A stretch of DNA of 64,000 nucleotides from Episyrphus balteatus. Its lineage: Eukaryota > Arthropoda > Insecta > Diptera > Syrphidae. Below are positions 46,741 through 59,639 of the stretch, piece after piece. Location: positions 78,004,253 to 78,068,252 of the forward strand of contig NC_079135.1 in NCBI RefSeq assembly GCF_945859705.1. The letters run 5' to 3'. Within the stretch, counting starts at the first letter, position 1. Each line of letters starts with the position of its first letter. A program made the position numbers and the translations under genes. A model generated the notes under the pieces. That model ran no database searches, was not told the origin of the DNA, and was given only the letters and a program-made list of their open reading frames with translations.

Positions 46741-47551
46741 AACCCTTCAAATGGCACATTTTAAAAGCACACAACCTGTTTTCTTACGACCTTATCACGT
46801 AAAATCATCGTCCGTAAACCGGCTTTACAGACAACAACTTTTTTTTTAAGTATAACTATAATACTACAATTTAATACATATAATGCATGACTGCTAAAAA
46901 TTTAAGAAAATTATTAAAAGTTGTTTTTAAATTTACAAAAACGCCTTTTTAAATAGTTTTAATCTTCATTTAATTTTGTTTATTAAAAAAATTTTTAATT
47001 TTTTTTTTGTCAAAATTGTTATAGGTAATATTCTTTGTTTTCAAAAAAAAATTTTAAAACTAAAAAAAAAAACAAAATTTGAACAAAATTCTTAATTTTA
47101 CTAACAATGCGAAAAAATTGGGTCTCGTACTGTCTATCTGTTCTACTAGCATTTTTTTTACCAAAAATAACGGTATTTGCCTTATAAAAAAATTACACAA
47201 GGTCTATGTTATGATGATAGATTTTTTTTTTGAAATTATTATTAAATGCACCTCCCGATTTTTCAAAAATTTTGCTTAAATTTCATAAATTTATACTAAT
47301 GCCAAAAGATTGTTAAGGCAATTAAATTGAAACATCTATATGAGAGTTAAGGACAATCTTCCATCGTTTAGGCGATAAATGCAATTTTCTCACAAATTGA
47401 CTTCAAACACAAAAAAAAATATTTGAACACAAGGACAACACCTACAATCTTTAAATATACATTTTTAAAAAGCTAGAAACTTATTTATATCTGTAAAATT
47501 AAAATTAAGTAAATTGAAGAAAGGGTTTTTGAAAAAATGGTAATTAAACTC
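46741..47551. other. AT-rich noncoding DNA
   Basis: No gene. TCTCGTACTGTCTATCTG near 47122 faintly resembles repeat R1. Confidence 0.4.
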
Positions 47552-47554
47552 AGG

Positions 47555-47684
47555 GGTCGAATTACGGCTTACGTTCGTTAACGTATGGTTGCTATGCGTC
47601 CTTATTTGTTTCTACTGATTTAATAGAGAGAGCAATAGTCAAAACGTTAACGTATGATCGTAATCGTGTGCCGTAATTCGACCC
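47555..47684. mobile_element. 130-bp MITE, copy 1 (PIF/Harbinger-like)
   Basis: The ends are GGGTCGAATTACGGC and its exact complement, flanked by CAG on both sides (47552-47554 and 47685-47687). The inner arms are imperfectly complementary (CGTTAACGTATG occurs twice). A second copy lies at 50878-51008. PIF/Harbinger elements make 3-bp duplications, so this superfamily is suggested. Confidence 0.75.
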
Positions 47685-47687
47685 CAG

Positions 47688-50600
47688 ATTTTTGAAAAAA
47701 AAAAAATTATTGAAAAAAGGAAATGTCAATATTAGTCAAGTGCATTTATTTATGATGTTCATATGTAGGTATGTATGTATATGGGCGACCCAGCAGTTTG
47801 TACCACAACCAAATTTTTTTGGCTCATTCAACAGAGCATTGGCTGAATATCATTACCCTGATTTTTCGCACTTGCGAAATTCACCTTTCGGCCGCCATCT
47901 TGGATTTTAGTTTTTGTTAAATATCTCGATTTCTATTTATCCTACATAAAAGTTGTATTCACTGAAAAGGTAGGAAATTAAATTTCGCGTCTTTTATGTT
48001 AGAAACACTTTTTCGATATACTGAATATTAAAAAAGTTACAAGCCATAAAAGTAAAAAAAAAAAAACGAAAAAATGACAATTTTAAAGTATTGAGCACTT
48101 TTTATCGAAATTATGAAAAAACGTTCCGACAAAAGATTATTCACCTTAAAATTTTCTACAACTCTGCTATACAACTTTTTTTTGTATCGCTATAATTAAT
48201 AAAGTTATTAATACTTTTTAAAAAAAAAAAATGGTTTTGTTAAAAAAAAATTAATTTTAATTTAAAAAAACAATACGGCAACATCGGCAATTTTTGGCCT
48301 ATAGACTTTAAAGTATTTTTAATTACCGACTTTTGATAAAAAAAAAAGATAATCAAAATCAGAGCTGTTCGGCCGGGTTCCCTAATAGTTTGCTTTCGTT
48401 ACTCCACTAAAATAAATATGTATTGACAGAATTTGAAATTTACACTTGTACTTTAGCTGGAAAAAAATATTTACCGTTTACTCAATTTGTTGAAAAAAAT
48501 TCAATTGAACAGGTTTGACTTTATTTCGGAAGAGACCAAAATCAATATCATATGACTTCAATTCAGTCTCATAGGCAAAAATATAACATACAAGTATAAG
48601 TTGTCTGTCTACAGTCTACACTTTACAATCTACAACCTAATACGTTGAACTCTTAATTCCTGATGCCATATTAGAAAAAAATTAAGATAATTCAAAGCGT
48701 CTCAAATCCCTTTTCATTGCAATTCTAACGAAGCGTTTTAAGAGACTGTCATTGGTATAAAAAAAAAAAAAACATAAAGCTCTCGCACTTCAATCAAACA
48801 CAACTTCGTTAAAAAAAAGTTCAAATATTTATATCAAAAGAAATAAAATACAAAATTCACAAGAAAAAAAAACTTTAACTTTGAGCTAAAAGAAAGTTTT
48901 TTACTTTGACGGCATTTTTATGTATATGTTTATAAAATCATATTGTTCTTGAAATCATGGGTTTTGCCTTTACTCACGTTTAATTAAAGAGCTTCAGGCC
49001 TTTTTTTTTATTTTCCATTCTTTTACTCATCAAAGTAAGTATTTGACTTCATAGAGGATTCGAGAAAAAAAAAATAAAAAAACAAAACAAAATACTTTAG
49101 TCTTGCAGTTTTATTTTTTGTTTGTTTTAAAATTGTAAAAATTTCTTATTTCTATTTTATTCATCAAACATCAAAGGACACCACTATGCATTGCAAATGG
49201 GTTAAGTCGTTAGTTTTGTGCAAAAAAAAATGTCATATAAAGAATATTTTTATAATGAAAGGGTTATTGCTATAACTGTCAATGCATTTGCAACATAACG
49301 CATGAACAAATTGCATTGGATCTTAACTACCCTCAAAGCACTTTCATACTCGTATGCGTGTTTTAGAAACATTAAAGTTAAAGGGGAAAGAATGAAGATG
49401 TTTTACACTTCTTTAGAAATCATAAGGGACAAGGCACACCCCAGGATAATATGAAAGTAGAATGTTTAAAAGAAAAAAATGCATAATCGCAAGAAACCAC
49501 AGAGGGCCGGGCAAATCGTTAAAAAGAAATTAATTTCTTAAAAGGTTGGTAGATATACCGGCAAAAAATGGGAATGAAGGTAACAATTCTATTCAGGAGA
49601 TTTAATTTGTAACCTGGTTAACCTGGCAATTACAAAAAATTACCATATATTTTTTTTTTAAATTTCCATGAATCATTTTTTCGTTACTTGGATTATTCCG
49701 GATAAAAGAGTGCTAACAGTCTTAAAAGTGTGTGGATATCTTAATTATAGTGTAATTAACGTACATTAGAATAGTGAGAAGTCTACTTGGAATTACCCTA
49801 GTTGCAAATTTTTAGACCCTTTTATTAAAAAAAGAAAAAATAAAATAAAAATAGAATGCACCATATTCCAGTTAAAATAACTTTCATTATTTATGAGCAA
49901 ACAATATTTAAATCAATATAGTTTTATCTTGAAATAAAATATCAAATATTTGTTCTAGAAATAAATAATAATGAAATGAATACAAATTTTGAAAAACTCT
50001 ATTTACTCTCCTAAAACTATCTCCCAAAAATTTTCAAAAAACAAAAACAAATCGAGAAAGGAAAAACTTTTGATTATAAAACTCGTAATTATTCATTTCA
50101 AATGCCTTGCATTTATCCATGTGCAAACAATACCCTCTCTCTTTTCAGCCATCTACGTGTAGATGGATGCATATTCAAGTCCTGGTTGGTAATAGCTATG
50201 ATATTGAAAGTGTGAGTAAAATGATTCCAAGTAAAAATAAAAAGTTTTCATAAGTTTGTTTTTTTTTTCATAAAAAGATTGTTTTTAAAACTTCCAATCG
50301 TAATTATACGAACGAACACGCTTAAACGCACAAATACAGTAAAATCTCGATAACTTGTGCGTTGGCTCTTTAAACTTATTCAAACAAAACATTCACAGCA
50401 GACTTCAAAAGTACTGCACCCCTAACTAAAATAGGTTTCTACAATCTACACTTTTAGAAGAGTAGTCTATTTTTTATTTTAGTTGAACTTCTGCAATCGC
50501 TTTTAGTTTTTTGCCGTCTTAATTTTAAACCCCACGATAACTACCTTTGTTCTTCTTGAAGAAAAAAGATTATCTTGAAATAAAATGCGACGGTATGACG

Positions 50601-50874
50601 AAAACCACTTTTTTGACTTCTCCATCATTTTACTGTTGGTTGTGAAAAAATGAAAAAAATTAGATTTCCCAAAATTTGTCTTTATATACCTACATAAATG
50701 CCTACTATGATAGTAAAACTCAGTCCACTTTTACTTTGTTAAAAAGGTGATAGCGATTGCAGCTTTGAATAAAATTAGTATGTTCACTGTTGCGTATACG
50801 TACTTTTTCATTGTTTTTTTTTTTAGATTATAATTCAATCTATTTAAAAAATTTAAACGTTGAACTGGTGGAAT
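47688..50874. other. AT-rich noncoding DNA
   Basis: About 3.2 kb dominated by A/T runs. TTTCGGCCGCCATCTTGG (about 47887) is a rare CG-containing patch. No gene, RNA gene or bounded element found. Confidence 0.4.
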
Positions 50875-50877
50875 CAG

Positions 50878-51008
50878 GGGTCGAATTACGGCATACGTTC
50901 GTTAACGAATGGTTGCTATGTATCCCTATCGTTTTCTAATAATTAAATAAAGACAGAAATAGTCAAAACGTTAACGTATGATCGTAATCGTATGCCGTAA
51001 TTCGACCC
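50878..51008. mobile_element. 131-bp MITE, copy 2 (PIF/Harbinger-like)
   Basis: Same ends and CAG flanks (50875-50877 and 51009-51011) as copy 1, about 3.3 kb away in the same orientation. The ends and the right third are nearly identical. The centre differs more. Confidence 0.75.
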
Positions 51009-51011
51009 CAG

Positions 51012-51732
51012 GTTTTTTAAGGTCGATATTTTTATTGAACAGTTATTATATACAATTAGCTTGAAGCTAGTTTGCAAAAAAATGTACATTGGTTATATTA
51101 ATAGTATGCTGGCACAAATGGGGCCTAACGTTTTTACATTGTTTTTTTTTTTGTTTTTAAGCTAAATTTACAGTTAATTGTCATTATGGTTGTTTTAAAT
51201 ACCTATTAAAATTCTGTTGGCAGTTGTTTAACTCGGGTTGTTCAAGTCCGGTTGGCGTTGTGTTGGTTATATTAGGGAGGTATGAGGCTTTCAGCCACGA
51301 TAGTGAGCTGACCCTGGATCAGCGTAGAAGGGGATGTTCTCTTCGTCGTTGGTTGATATTAAGTCTTCATCCAAAAGTTCCTTGGCTTCTAGATACCGCT
51401 GCGCTGGTTAGGTTGTCTTGGCTGGTTTATGAAGCTTTCTATTATTGGGTTTGGGTGGTTGGTGAGGTTCTGTAGGCATCGTCTGCTTGACTGGATAAGA
51501 TATCTGTCGAGTTTTATAATTTTTACTTCATCATACAGTCTCTTGTTGCTGATGTGTTCCCTGCGTATACTGTGGTAGTTCATGCCTGGTGCAATCAGAA
51601 CAAAACAATAATTTTAAAAAGGGTTACATTTAAAATCATTTTGCCCCTACCTTGCGAAACAAACCCGCAATTTGATCAGCTAAAAAATTTTATTTAATCA
51701 CCTCACGGATTTGAAAATTTCATTGTTACACA
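51012..51732. other. Noncoding DNA with a mixed-composition patch
   Basis: 51220-51600 is less AT-rich, with open frames on both strands (83 residues plus, 64 minus) that show no domain. Confidence 0.4.
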
Positions 51733-52150
51733 GAGAAAAAATTTTACCACCTAAAAACTAACAGATTGCCTTATTGTTTTACTGCTCATATGTTTTATAA
51801 GAAAATCTTATTAAAAGCAACGATTAATAAGGTTTTTCTATAAGAATTTCTTATTATTTTTATAGAGAAAATCTTATCAAAATTTGACGAAAAGTTCATT
51901 TTTTTTTTCAACTTGGCACTACTACAAAAATCGCGATCAATATTTTCATAGCAGGTTGGTGGTAAGGTGTGCGACTAATGATTTGAAATCTCCAGTTCGA
52001 TTCCCGGCCTGGTCGTCGGTTTTTTTTTTTTTTTCTTTTCAAAACCCTACAAGTGCAGATTTTAAAACAGTAAGGAAAACCCGATTGTTTTAATAAGGTT
52101 TCCTTCTTGGATGAAAACCATAGAGAAATCTTATTGTTTTTGTTCTATCA
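51733..52150 (+). repeat. Composite AT-rich repeat containing a SINE-like head
   Basis: TTATAAGAAAATCTTATT-like and ATAAGGTTT-like strings recur on both sides of the tRNA-like segment (about 51790-51880 and 52100-52140). This suggests a non-autonomous element that surrounds or includes it. Boundaries are uncertain. Confidence 0.4.
51951..52034 (+). mobile_element. tRNA-derived SINE-like sequence
   Basis: A box A-like stretch (TTGGTGGTAAGG, 51956-51967) and a box B-like stretch (AGTTCGATTCC, 51994-52004) lie at tRNA spacing, with GTGCGACT between them as in tRNA-Ser. A T run (52020-52034) follows. The T-arm and acceptor stems do not pair well, so it is not an intact tRNA gene. Confidence 0.55.
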
Positions 52151-53388
52151 AATATTAAACACTTTGGCCAAAAAAACAAGTGATTTTAGTGTTTTTTAGC
52201 ATTTGAGTAGGGTTGCCGAGTACTTGTCTGCATTTGCGAGGTGGCGCGCCATGGCGCCTGACATTTTTTAGATAAAAGAAAGTCTTAGCTAAAATATTAT
52301 GTACAATATAGCCTTTAACTCTATCAAATATTATACACATTTTTTTATCCGGCCAAACAACAAAGATATGAATGCATTAGTTATATCAATTTTTCCTTTA
52401 AAATAGGTTTGCCACATGGAAGTTCCAATTTTAGAAGTGGCAACCCTATTTTTTTATTTTCAGTATCAACTTATCTTTCATTTGACAACAATTTTAACCT
52501 CTAACCTTATGAGCTAAGTAACTCGACGGTCGCCGATTGGACTAGGAGCTATTCAATAAAAACGATAAAAACGATCTCTTTTCCAAGATGGTGGCTGCTC
52601 CCGACCTCCTATCGCAATTCGACTTTGACTCTGTAATGTTATTAGTTTAGATCCATCTGCAAATCGGACTGGTTCTAATTTTGTTTGTTGTTGATTTAAC
52701 GGCTTTCAAATTGCACGTAAAAGAACCTAGAATAGAGAAATTAAAGAAAGTTGTAAAATGTATTGATAAGATTGTCAGGAAATTGGAATTTATAAAGTTT
52801 ATAGAACTTGCTAAAAGCCTAATTCAACTTGTAGTCAACAAAGCATCCAAAAACCTTAAAGGGGTTGGAGTGCATTTCAACCTTCTCTTTTTTTCCTTTA
52901 ATCAAAAAAGTTGTTTCTTAAAGCTAGACTGGTTGAATAGTAAAAACTTTTGTTAGAAGTTGGCTGATTTTCTAATGACAACTTGATGATTTTACTACAA
53001 GAAGACTAGACATATTTATTTGTTTACAATAGCAAGTAGTTGTTATTTTCTTACCGACGCACATTTATTACTTGTTGCTAATTTTAAATACGAAAAATGC
53101 TTGTATCCTTGATCTGTCTTAGAAAGCTAAGAAAATGTTTATCCAGTACCTACCGAAATCTTTTTGTTTTTCGTTCCTTACACCTTCAATTCATTGGAGA
53201 TTTTTTCTGGACCCAAAGCTTGAAGTTAATTCACCCAACCAATTTTTTTAGTTTCACATCAAGAGATACAAATTTGGACTTCTGTTCTAGGGTAGATATT
53301 GACGATGTAATGAGTGTTCCGTTTCCGGAATAAAGAGAAAATACTGTAGATTGATGTCTTTTGAAACGAACCCATCTTAAACGGTATA
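52151..53388. other. Noncoding DNA
   Basis: A compact CG-rich patch GGCGCGCCATGGCGCC lies at about 52243-52258. The open frame at 52681-52956 (91 residues) has no recognised domain. No gene is called. Confidence 0.4.
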
Positions 53389-53390
53389 TA

Positions 53391-54467
53391 CAGGGTGTCC
53401 CAAAAGTAATGGATCAAACGAAATATGCTGATAGGCCAACTTTAGGGCTCTCAGAATTTAGTAACTTGTTCATCCCAAATCCTTACGGTTTTCAATTTAA
53501 TGCAGTTTTTGTGAATTATCGAAAAATCTCGACTTTGCAACAGTATTTTGCTTCCTCCGGTCATAATTGATTTTTGTTTTTTACAATTCTTTCACTTAAA
53601 CATTGGCTAATAAGAATAAATAATTATTAAATCAAAATATTTTTTATTTCATACGCCATTTTGCTGCAAATTAATTAACAGTTCCATGTTTTATAAAAAC
53701 TCAATTTCTTACTTTTATTTGAGAGGAACATCCCGAAAAAAAATTGTATGGTGTGATACTGGTTTATTATTTTAAAAACTTGCCGTGTTATTGCACTTTT
53801 CAAAAATGTATAAAAATTTCCAAAGTTCAAATTAGAACGAAAGATATAACAATTTTAATGCAAAAAAACAGGGGTTTTCAGAGCAAAATAACAAACAAAA
53901 ATCGAGGCTTTTATTCAAAAAGAAATAAACAAACAACAGTCGAGGAAATGTGTTTATTTTTCTTTGTTATTTTTCTCTGAAAAGGCCTGTTTTGTTGCAT
54001 TAAAATTGTAATATCTTTTGTTCTAACTTCAAGTTTGGAAACTTTTATACATTTTTGAAAAGTGCAATAACACGGCAAGTTTTTAAAATAATTAACCTGT
54101 GTCACACCATACAAATTTTTTGCAGTGTGTTGCTCTGAAAAAAAATTAAGTAATTGAGTTTTTATAAAACATGGAACTGTTAATTAATTTGCAGCAAAAT
54201 GGCGTATGAAATAAAAAATATTTTGATTTAATAATTATTTATTCTTATTAGCCAATGTTTTAGTGAAAGAATTGTAAAAAACAAAAATCAATTATGACCG
54301 GAGGAAGCAAAATACTGTTGCAAAGTCGAGATTTTTCGATAATTCACAAAAACTGCATTAAATTGAAAACCGTAAGGATTTGGGATGAACAAGTTACTAA
54401 ATTCTGAGAGCCCTAAAGTTGGCCTATCAGCATATTTCGTTTGATCCATTACTTTTGGGACACCCTG
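53391..54467. mobile_element. Palindromic Tc1/mariner-type MITE
   Basis: The ends are CAGGGTGTCCCAAAAGTAAT and its exact complement, flanked by TA (53389-53390 and 54468-54469). The two halves are nearly identical reverse complements over about 500 bp each, meeting near 53930. As a result almost the same 50-residue open frame appears on both strands (from 53744 plus and from 54114 minus). No transposase is present. RNA across it would form a long hairpin. Confidence 0.85.
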
Positions 54468-54469
54468 TA

Positions 54470-55900
54470 TATCTTAAAAGTCCACAAAGATAGTTCAAGT
54501 GATGCATCCTTTTGGGGCTAAGTAGACGTTGACGACGACAACGACTACGACGATGAGGACGACGAATACGAGTAGGTACCTATAGGACGAGGACGACGTA
54601 GATGTAGGAGCTTGTGTCATTAGTAAATGTCAGTTGCGTATTCTTTTATTTCCGAAGCTAGAACCTTAAGCGCCATTTAATGCAACCACACATTCAATTA
54701 GGACACTAGACATGTTTCCACAGAATTTATCTACACACATACCCCAAGTGCTGGATGCTATAGCAGCTCAATTAGATGTGTATCTGCAGTTGCTTGCATT
54801 TACCCAGAGATGGCATAGCATACCAACTAAAAGAGGAACGTGCACTTGCCAGTTCCTAACGGTAAACCATGCACAAATTTGTGGTAGTTTGTCAAGTGCA
54901 CGCCTCTGCTACCGCTCGTTGCCACTACCCCCACCCGCCCCAAGCCGCACGCTGTATAGTTTATCTATCACTTCATTATTCTGCAGGAATGAGGACGACA
55001 CGCAAAGACCTTTTTCGAATACCTCTATACCTACATTACCTTCCTATTTCTACCAAGAGGACCCAGTTACCGATAGAAACGTTTACCTTGACGAGAGAAG
55101 TGCATGGCATTTGGTTCGGAATGCAAAGAGCACGACAACAATGCGCTATGGATACCGTTATTTTTTTCCATACTTTTTGTTGCTCCTTATTTGAAATTTT
55201 TATTTATTTCATTTTAAGCAAATAAAGGATGTGCGAGTTGAAACGGAATATCTGTGAAAAGTTCTCATAAAAAAAAATTTAAAAAAAAAAGAGAAAAATA
55301 GATAAAAGCCAGGATAAATATAGATAGTTGTAGTCATTTCTAGATTTGTTCACCAGGGGTGGTTAGATCAACATCTCGGAAAGACTTCTTCTTCATCGTC
55401 GTCGTCGTCGCTTGGAATGCTATGAAACTCTTTACAATGTTCTCTCTGGTTCTGGTGTATACTGATGTGTGTTGGTGTTGTATGTCTGCGGTTAAGGATC
55501 TCTAACTTTTCCCATCACTCCTTCAAAATAGGACTTCTTTAATGTTACTCTTCTGCTGTGTGTGTAGTTTTTTCTTCAAGCTCTTGGCCCGTTCCGTCTC
55601 GTCGCCAATACCATGCCTCGCGCCACTTCGTCGCTTTCTAAAGACGATGACTTTTGTGTTATTAGTATAATGCTAGAGCGCAAAGTTGCTTGTAGAAGGA
55701 TGAAAAAAAAAACTAATCCATAGCCAGCAGTATATCAAGAGGAAGAGTAAAATTATATAATAATGAAAACTTTGGATTCCCTTAAGAGATGCACTTTTGC
55801 AACAGCAACATGCAAAAAAGGAGCTGGAACAAAAAATAAAAAAAAAAGAGACAAAACATACACAGGATGAAGGAAGTTATGTCCTAGTTGTGTCGTATAG
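54470..55900. other. Mixed-composition island with GAC and TCG trinucleotide runs
   Basis: GACGACGACAACGACTACGA-type repeats at 54529-54600 and (TCG)n at about 55396-55412. The 160- and 118-residue overlapping open frames at 54712-55225 have no domain and are probably chance frames in less AT-rich DNA. Likely unique host noncoding sequence. Confidence 0.35.
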
Positions 55901-56041
55901 TATAGTAGAAAGTTGTAGGTAGTCATAGTAAGTCAAGTCGGTTGTATGTAGATTTTTCGACTTAGGTAAATACGGTGACCAATTCTGGTTTTTTTGAAAT
56001 ATTTCAAATTTGTTTTTTAATTATTCAAAACAAATGGGTTG

Positions 56042-56250
56042 GGGTCAAAATACTGCCTGGGTAAAAATTTCTTGTCAAAATTCTGCTTTAAAAATTCTGC
56101 TTTCAAAATTCAGTTTTTCAAAATTCGTTTTTTTAAATTCTGCTTTTCATAATTCTGTTTAAAAAATTCTGCAAAAAATTAAAATAGGGTTTGGAAAATT
56201 TTGATTTCAAAATTTTTAAAAGCTGAATTTTGAAAATCAGAATTTTAACC
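56042..56250. mobile_element. Foldback element of CAAAATTCTG units, copy 2
   Basis: It starts GGGTCAAAATACTG, continues with units of AAAATTCTGCTTT type, and ends with their complements (GAATTTTGAAAATCAG). It is about 90 bp shorter than copy 1, because the right arm is reduced to two or three units. Confidence 0.65.
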
Positions 56251-57154
56251 TCCTAGCAAAATAAATTTGCATTTATGTGTTCTTATTGTAAAACGTTAAT
56301 TTCAGTTTTCTATTATATATGTAAACATTACATTCTAGTATTTATTATATTCACATTCAATTTCAAATGTTCTAGTTCTGATTTTCTAAAAACATTTTTC
56401 AAACTTTCATTTCAAATTTCAATGAAAAATAAATGAAACTTTAAAATCTCTTCTAAAAAGGGTATCCCGCAGGGAATAAATAAGTCTGAAATGGCTGAAA
56501 ACAAAATTTAAAAAAAAAAAAAAAATTAATACCAGTTCATAAAATATTAGCTTTTTTCGATCAGTGTATTCGTTTTCGTTCATTTATAATGTCCAATAGT
56601 AATTAGTACACTAAGCAGAACGTACATGTACAAAATATTTAGTCCATTCCTTTCGTAGTTTAACAAGTAATATCACAGATTGCAAGTGACAGATGACAGG
56701 TGAAAAATTACAAGTGACTATTGACAGATGACAGATGATAGAGATGAAGTTTTTTGACATAAGCAATAAATAGTCCAAAAATCTCATCCGTGTCGTGACT
56801 TCGATAAGTCTTTTATCTCCGAGGGCTAAGCTCAACAATTAATTCAATTGCTCGCAGAAGTAGTTTGTGTTACAAGACTGGATTCTAAGATGGCAGCATG
56901 TATTTCAACGGTTATTGGCCAGGTCACTTCTTGATATGAAAGCCTACCTTGTTCTTCCATGAACAGAAACATTTTCCTGGTTATCACTTTCACTTGTAAA
57001 GTGAATCAAAAATTACCAACTTATTCAATCACTACGTTTTTCATTAAATGTTACCTTAAAATAGCTTAAAGTTAACTATACCTTTGTTAAACAAAAATCT
57101 GATACCTATTTATTGCTGATATTAAGATAGAAATACAAATTTTGTTTTTGATTT
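56251..57154. other. Noncoding DNA
   Basis: AGTGACAGATGACAGG and related strings repeat at 56686-56745 as a short tandem array. No gene. Confidence 0.4.
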
Positions 57155-57720
57155 TTACTTGCTATATACATAGCTATAGGTCAAGTTTAGGATTCATAAA
57201 AAAATAAAACTCTAGGCTTAACGATGATAGAAAATGCGAAAAAAAGAGAGTATCGCAATTCTGTGTATTGCTGTCTATCTCTAATTGGATCCGCAGCCCA
57301 AAGCACTGAAGCGATTTACTTCAAACATTGTAGTTTAGTTGATTTTTTTTAAGGACCAAAATTAACGGTACTCGGCGTTATAACCGTGAAGGAAAAGGTT
57401 GTTTTTTTTTCAAAAATTCAAACAAATGATTTAAAAAATGTCATACAATAAAGTCCTACTTTTGTAGTAAAAAAATATTATTTTAAACGTTACTCACCTT
57501 ACCCGCCGCGATAAAACCGTTTCCTTGATTTCGGACTTTCTCGTAAACGACTTAACAGATTTCAGTAACAACTTTTTGAACAAAACTTTTTAGTAACCTA
57601 CATACATACGTAAATGTTAAAGCTAAAAAACTTTAAAAAAATTAATACAATTTTTATTTCCAAAATTCTTTTTTTTTTAAATCGAACGAATGCATTTTTT
57701 TTTAATCGCAAGTATTTGAA
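57155..57720 (+). repeat. Dispersed repeat R1, copy 2 (5' part)
   Basis: ACTTGCTATATACATAG, then CAAGTTTAGGATTCATAAAA, GCTGTCTATCTCTA and GAAGCGATTTACTTCAAAC follow the same order as in 11427-11640. The copy loses similarity after about 57440. Confidence 0.5.
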
Positions 57721-59639
57721 GATTTGTATGTACTAAACAATATTTCTTTAATAAAATTTTGTATTTGTTGACATTTAATGCATTTTTGACAATGGTGCAT
57801 TCATCTTTCTAGTTCAAAATAACCTTAAACTATGGACCATATACCAAAACAACTCTGCCAAAAATCAGGAAGATCGAAATAAAGAAAACGACAATTGTGT
57901 TAACTTTAAATTCCGGCAATGATTCTCTTTATGTTTTTTAAATAAATTTTTAAATTACTAAAAGATAATCGACTGCCACCACTAGACACAAATTAAATGG
58001 CTCAGACTCCATCATTTCAATTTTTACAGTCACTGAATGATCAACAATGTCGGTTTCATTATTAAGTCCGTCATACCAAATGTATTTTACTATTCTTTCA
58101 ATTAAACCCAGAGGGTCACCGGGGTGTATGTGAAACTTTTTTGTTTGGAAAAACTTTAATATTGATTTTTGATGAATTCATCGGACAAATTGAATTTTGC
58201 TAACCACTTTCTGATATTTAAAATTTTTTAATTGACCATGCAATGCCCTCCACATCAGATGCATCCCTAAAAAGTCACTTAAAAATTATTGAAAACAAAG
58301 CTAAGGAAAAGCAATACATTCCAAAAATCTAGATTTTTATTTTTAGACATTCTTTATTGGCGGTTGGTGTATTTCTTGATAAAAAAAACTTAAATATTCT
58401 CAGTTATTTTATGTTTAAAGCTTTCAGTAATTGTATTTAATTTAAAATTATTATTCTTATAGGGTTAACCAGTGGTTAATAACCACTTTGGTAATGTTTT
58501 TTTTATATTATAAAAATTAATTTAGAATTTAAAAATTATGGTCACCATAAGAATATAGAGCAAGAAATCTCTTCTTGATTAAATTGGTGTCATTCAGGAG
58601 TAGATTTAGGATGGTGATTTAAGGATTTATTTTCAGTTCGTGCATCGTTACCTGTCTTTTTCTTTGGAATAAATTGAATTTCAGCCCCGAGTCATTGCAT
58701 TTGGTAAATAAGAAAATTTTCTTGACTTCATCTCTCTGTTGAATGTTGTTTTTTTTTTTTTGTTGATTTTTTTTTTGAGGGTGCATCTATTTATGTTGCA
58801 AGAATACAAAAGACAAACTTTATGCTTAAAAAAAACAGCAAAAATATCTTATACAGGAAAGTCTTAAATCTTTCTGATGTCGTCGTGTATACCTTTTTTC
58901 TATTTGTGTTGGTTTTTATAATATTATTTTTTTTTTTCGAACGCAACAGCTTTAAGTTTGGATTATAATTCATACGTTAAATATTAGTTTTAGATGGAAA
59001 GATTAAAATTAAAAACTTTTAAAGATTGATTAGTATAGAAACTTCATTATATGTACAGATTAGATAGAGAACAACTTAAGTCTATAGTCTACGCTTTTTT
59101 ACCAATAAATATTCTTTCCAAATTATTATGTAAATAAATATTCTCTTAGACCAGTAAATGTAGTTCAAACTAAGAACATACATTCCTTACAACACTAAAA
59201 TGAATATGACCTATTCAAATCATTTACATAGAAGGTGGTAGGGTTGGAAATAATTTTCAACTTTGATATTAAAATTTATTCTTAAGTGAAAAGTAATTAT
59301 TTCCCTTTAAAATCTATTGACATTTTGTCAAATGGTATTAACTGCATACATATGAGTTGTTTCTATATAACTGAAGAGTAAGGTAAAATTTGTTCGACAA
59401 AATCATGGCTATTGTCCATATAGATTTTGTATATACCTAAAATTTGCTCTACAAATAGGTTTTGCTAATTAAGCTGCTATTCGTATACGAGTATTTCCTT
59501 GATATCACCATTGAATTCCCGTCAGGAACAGGAACTGATTGCGACTTGTTACCACGAAACATGACACCCAATAATATCCGTTCACATATTACACTGTACA
59601 AAATATAAGACAATTTGTATTGAAGAACTCTTAATGAGT
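57721..59639. other. AT-rich noncoding DNA
   Basis: No gene, RNA gene or bounded element recognised. Confidence 0.4.

Noticed and set aside
51951..52019. Functional tRNA-Ser gene
   Set aside because: Box A and box B are present but the T-arm and acceptor stems do not pair, so a tRNA-derived repeat is more likely.
53744..54114. Two conserved small proteins on opposite strands starting MYGV
   Set aside because: They are the same sequence read in both arms of the palindromic MITE and have no domain, so they mirror the DNA palindrome and are not genes.
54712..55225. Possible 160-residue host exon
   Set aside because: No recognisable domain. A second long frame overlaps it on the same strand, no convincing splice sites bound it, and it sits in simple trinucleotide-rich DNA.
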